NCBI GenBank assembly: GCA_002428265.1
Contig: DIUR01000018.1
Coordinates: forward strand, 186,001 to 250,000
DNA length: 64,000 nt
Source: Bacteriovoracaceae bacterium UBA6153
GTDB lineage: Bacteria > Bdellovibrionota > Bacteriovoracia > Bacteriovoracales > Bacteriovoracaceae
Direction: 5' to 3'
Numbering within the stretch: the first letter of the stretch is position 1; each line of letters opens with the position of its first letter. The position numbers and the translations under genes were made by a program. The notes below the pieces were generated by a model. It was not told where the DNA came from. It did not search any database and saw only the letters and a list, made by a program, of their open reading frames with translations. Positions 61,695 to 64,000 of the stretch are shown one piece after another.

Positions 61695-62738
61695 TTAACT
61701 AAAAACTAAAGCGGCAATACCCGATAGCATAACGACTCCAGCGCTAATGATAGGGGCTTTCGATGATACCCATTGGAATCGACCTGATCCTTGAATCTTA
61801 TTTAAACTTATAACGACTGCTAAACCAATTCCGACCAAAGTAATGGCCAGCCCGATACTAAATCCAGCAACAGCAAAAAGCCCTGCTCCAACTTTACCAA
61901 TTGATAAAGCTAATAACATAACTGTAATTGAAGCAGGACAAGGGATCATGCCACCAGCAGCTCCAAAAGTTAAGATTTGCAGAATTGTCGGACGCTCCCC
62001 TTTCTTAACATACTCAGGAATAGTTGCAGCATGGGCCCTAGCATGCTCATCATCTGACATTAAGTCATGGTCATGATGATCATGATCTTCATGCATTTCA
62101 AAAGTTTTAATCTCTTTGTGGTCATTGGATATAATTTCTAATTCTGCAGAAAACTCATGAGGCTCATTAGGTGCTACTGTACTTTGAAATTGTTTTGATT
62201 CGGCCTGCTTCACAAGCTCTAGAACTTCTAAACCGTTAGGCCTATTAATGATCACTCTGATTTTAAGATCATTAGCTGCCTGTGAGCATGAATACCTCAT
62301 TCTCTCACCTTCATCAGTCTGTACAATTTCTAACACACCAGTAGTAAGGTCTGAATTAATCCTTATAGCTTCTGAGACATGATGATGATGAAGGGCCCCT
62401 TTTCTCATTTGGCGAACTCTCTTGATCATGAGCCATAGGCCAAGTAAGATAACGATAATTCCACTTCCGATTTGCAACCATTTCGTCACGTCTTGAGTGA
62501 AGGTTTCTCTTCCAATATAAAGGGCAAGCGCTGATATGCTTACGACCACGATGCTATGAGTGAGCGCCACAGATAGACCAAGCAAAAAAGCATCTTTCTT
62601 CGTTCCTTTAATACCTATCAAATAAGCTGCCGTTAAAGTTTTAGCGTGTCCTGGCTCCAGAGCATGTAAAGCTCCAAGCAATAAAGCAGTTGGAAAATAG
62701 ACCCATGTTAGAGGGTTTTCAACAATTGGACTCATCAT
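61695..62738 (-). CDS. rcnA: RcnA/NicO-type nickel-cobalt efflux protein
   Basis: 347 residues, six or so membrane helices. Seen: LLGALHALEPGHAKTLTAAYLIG (HALEPGH signature), LGLSVALTHSIVVV, a long cytosolic or periplasmic loop with HEDHDHHDHD (about 216-226), then FGAAGGMIPCPASITVMLLALSIGK. Known: E. coli RcnA exports Ni2+ and Co2+, and the His-rich loop binds metal. The long loop with a Cys-containing domain (about 125-210) is larger than in E. coli RcnA. It is 4 bases downstream of the rcnR-like gene and co-transcribed with it. Confidence 0.9.
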   Translation of the reverse strand: MMSPIVENPLTWVYFPTALLLGALHALEPGHAKTLTAAYLIGIKGTKKDAFLLGLSVALTHSIVVVSISALALYIGRETFTQDVTKWLQIGSGIIVILLGLWLMIKRVRQMRKGALHHHHVSEAIRINSDLTTGVLEIVQTDEGERMRYSCSQAANDLKIRVIINRPNGLEVLELVKQAESKQFQSTVAPNEPHEFSAELEIISNDHKEIKTFEMHEDHDHHDHDLMSDDEHARAHAATIPEYVKKGERPTILQILTFGAAGGMIPCPASITVMLLALSIGKVGAGLFAVAGFSIGLAITLVGIGLAVVISLNKIQGSGRFQWVSSKAPIISAGVVMLSGIAALVFS

Positions 62739-62742
62739 TTTC

Positions 62743-63015
62743 TCACTTTAAAAAACTTCTCATAATTTCGATTAAATCTTCACCAGACTCTGATGCTGCT
62801 TTTTTGTTCTCAGCTTCTACTATATGTTCTCGGATGTGATTTTCGACAACTTCACTCATAAGACCATTCATTGCCCCTCGACAAGATGCTAATAGCTGAA
62901 GGACCTGATAACAGTCCTGACCTGAATCGACAGCTTTAGCAAAGGCCTCTAATTGGCCTTTGATCCTATTAACTCTCGCTAAAATTTTTGCCTTATCTGC
63001 AACAACGTGGGCCAT
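62743..63015 (-). CDS. rcnR: RcnR-type Ni/Co-responsive repressor (CsoR/RcnR family)
   Basis: 90 residues, a helical bundle. Seen: all four RcnR metal ligands in the right positions, H3, C35, H60 and H64. This distinguishes it from CsoR (Cu, Cys-His-Cys) and FrmR (formaldehyde; no His3). Known: apo-RcnR represses rcnA, and Ni/Co binding releases DNA. First gene of the rcnR-rcnA operon, with a G6-centred palindrome just upstream as the predicted operator. Confidence 0.92.
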   Translation of the reverse strand: MAHVVADKAKILARVNRIKGQLEAFAKAVDSGQDCYQVLQLLASCRGAMNGLMSEVVENHIREHIVEAENKKAASESGEDLIEIMRSFLK

Positions 63016-63022
63016 GAACTCT

Positions 63023-63052
63023 CCATATAGTATAGGGGGGTATACTATATGG
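63023..63052. promoter_or_regulatory. RcnR operator: 12-bp perfect inverted repeat around a G6 tract
   Basis: CCATATAGTATA (63023-63034), GGGGGG (63035-63040) and TATACTATATGG (63041-63052) form a perfect inverted repeat with a G6 centre. RcnR is known to bind a site with a G-tract flanked by TACT/AGTA-type repeats. The right end overlaps the GGAG ribosome-binding region, and TATACT on the minus strand could be the -10 element, so repressor binding would block transcription directly. Confidence 0.85.
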
Positions 63053-63099
63053 TATCACGTTAATCAATTAAAATATAGAATTATAGAAATATGGGACAG

Positions 63100-63615
63100 T
63101 TAGTTCTTCTTACCAGTAATCATTACCAACCAGGACTTTCTTTTAAAAAGATAAGAGTCTATTGCTAGCCCTAATAAGTGAATTGCAACCAGCGCATTTA
63201 GACTATTTGATATCAGTCCATGTATATCCTCTAGCCATTCTTCACCAAAATATCTATCTAGGCCCATCATCCAGCCTGTTATCCCTAGTCCCAAAATGGT
63301 TAACCAGATAAGTAAATAATTTAGTGAGGCCAATGGATTATGACCTTGAAAATCATGCTTTTTTGTAAAATGAGTGTTCAAAAATAACTTAATATTAGCA
63401 ATGCCAATTGGGAAATTGACAAATTTTTCATGTTCTTTGCCAAAGACTCCAATGAAACATCTCCATCCAATAAAGATCAGGGCAGCATACCCCATGTACC
63501 GGTGTGGAGGATCGCCTTCCTCAACAACAAATGTATTGAGGAAGACAACAACCGCGACCACCCAATGAATAATTCTTGTAAAGAGAGACCACTTCACTTC
63601 ATCGGGTTTGCTCAT
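63100..63615 (-). CDS. Cytochrome b561-family di-haem membrane protein
   Basis: 171 residues, four membrane helices. Seen: RIIHWVVAVVVFLN (haem His in helix 1), GDPPHRYMGYAALIFIGWRCFIGVF (helix 2), YLLIWLTILGLGITGWMMG (helix 3) and LNALVAIHLLGLAIDSYLFKR with the helix-4 His. This matches Ni/Fe-hydrogenase b-type/b561 proteins. It carries electrons from quinol to a periplasmic partner. Its ATG shares one base with the TAA of the PepSY gene (TAATG), a coupled pair. Confidence 0.85.
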   Translation of the reverse strand: MSKPDEVKWSLFTRIIHWVVAVVVFLNTFVVEEGDPPHRYMGYAALIFIGWRCFIGVFGKEHEKFVNFPIGIANIKLFLNTHFTKKHDFQGHNPLASLNYLLIWLTILGLGITGWMMGLDRYFGEEWLEDIHGLISNSLNALVAIHLLGLAIDSYLFKRKSWLVMITGKKN

Positions 63616-63881
63616 TATCTAATCTCTTCTTTTACTTTACTTCCATCAATTGGATTGAAATAAATTTCTACTTTCTTGCCTTCTTTATTCCAGCCATAGA
63701 TTTCATAACAATTTCCATCTGTGACTTTGAATTTTTTAATTTTGTATCCATCAACATTAACTAATTTTTCTTCAAACTTTTTTTGATCCTGCCATTTCGC
63801 CTTGTCTTCCTTTGTACAAGTTGGACCTGCAAAGGCCGAAGATGCTACCAATAAAAGAACTAATCCAAACATTTTTTTCAT
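63615..63881 (-). CDS. Exported PepSY-like protein
   Basis: 88 residues. Seen: signal peptide (MKKMFGLVLLLVASSAFA), then a single small domain with GYKIKKFKVTDGNCYEIYGWNKEGKKVEIYFNPIDGSKV, the PepSY pattern (xYEV...GxxxE.yvDp.TGevl). Known: PepSY proteins are periplasmic partners of cytochrome b561-type or iron-reductase systems; here it is coupled to one. First gene of the two-gene operon. Confidence 0.82.
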   Translation of the reverse strand: MKKMFGLVLLLVASSAFAGPTCTKEDKAKWQDQKKFEEKLVNVDGYKIKKFKVTDGNCYEIYGWNKEGKKVEIYFNPIDGSKVKEEIR

Positions 63882-63937
63882 AAAAACTCCTTTGTTTATA
63901 ATTTTAGCATTTAATATGCCAAAACACTTAGTTTAAC

Positions 63938-64000
63938 TTAAATCCATTCCAAAATTTCTAATCGCTCTTTGCGATAAATAACTTTTTCCTTCAGGGCAAA
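63938..64000 (-). CDS. 3' end of a further gene (partial, runs off the right edge)
   Basis: On the minus strand a frame open to the window edge gives 20 residues, FALKEKVIYRKERLEILEWI, then TAA at 63938-63940. The composition (alternating charged/hydrophobic helix) reads as a real C-terminus. No family can be named from so little. Confidence 0.45.
   Translation of the reverse strand, partial: FALKEKVIYRKERLEILEWI

Noticed and set aside
1..64000. CRISPR array, prophage or integrated element
   Set aside because: No regularly spaced repeats, integrase, transposase, tRNA-flanking repeats or phage head genes are seen; the tail-fibre-like module at 58.7 kb is within a prepilin gene.

Overview
The window is AT-rich bacterial chromosome, densely packed with about 63 protein genes on both strands. 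No gene-free stretch exceeds about 260 bases, and I saw no rRNA, tRNA, CRISPR array, transposase, integrase or phage structural block. The gene content suggests a Gram-negative bacterium of the Bdellovibrionota / Bacteriovorax type: a large cyclic beta-glucan synthase, many PAS, MHYT and 7TM sensor kinases, many exported serine proteases, murein-acting enzymes, and a prepilin fused to a tail-fibre-like region. That placement is inference from gene content, not from a marker gene.

Layout. 1-8.5 kb: end of an Hsp70/YegD-like gene, a four-PAS sensor kinase whose 5' end looks frameshifted at a T8 run, a FemAB-like acyltransferase, an HTH protein plus JmjC/cupin oxygenase pair, a ParB-like protein without ParA, a zinc-ribbon membrane protein and the ribosome-assembly GTPase YlqF. 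8.5-17 kb: one giant NdvB/ChvB-type cyclic glucan synthase. 17-26 kb: DJ-1/PfpI protein, MBL-fold protein with a degenerate metal site, two tiny membrane-protein genes (one frameshifted), PqiA-like protein, SGNH hydrolase, a 59-aa Lys-rich protein, DUF1275 protein, thioredoxin-reductase-like oxidoreductase divergent from a LysR regulator, a protein with a duplicated domain, and glycerate 2-kinase. 26-36 kb: KdpD-like sensor kinase, M23 peptidase, L,D-transpeptidase, MFS exporter, exported serine protease, DoxX-like protein, and an ABC exporter preceded by an 18-residue hydrophobic micropeptide gene.

36-39 kb is an SOS-type mutagenesis island. A SRAP-family gene without the catalytic Cys2 diverges from umuD-umuC and a second UmuD-fold gene that has lost the Ser/Lys dyad. 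A palindromic operator candidate lies over the umuD promoter. 39-50 kb: MFS exporters, exported trypsin/V8-like proteases, a VTT-domain protein, an outer-membrane barrel, katG, small lipoproteins, a cold-shock-domain protein and a DUF2945 protein. 50-54.6 kb: an MHYT sensor kinase translationally coupled to a J-domain-like protein, divergent from a NarL-type regulator coupled to a 7TM histidine kinase whose only well-placed start codon is AUA. 54.6-61.7 kb: oligopeptide-binding lipoprotein, a large secreted coiled-coil protein, a DUF3703 protein, the prepilin/tail-fibre chimera, and a run of exported proteins including a CAP-domain lipoprotein. 61.7-64 kb: an RcnR-RcnA nickel/cobalt efflux pair with a striking G6-centred operator, a PepSY protein plus cytochrome b561 pair, and the last 20 codons of a further gene.

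The genes fall into three themes: envelope work (glucan synthase, L,D-transpeptidase, M23, proteases, pilin, lipoproteins), sensing (four histidine kinases, one response regulator, LysR, RcnR) and stress/DNA damage (KatG, DJ-1, umuDC, SRAP, metal efflux). Several genes show altered 5' ends or lost catalytic residues. These are the most useful things to check.
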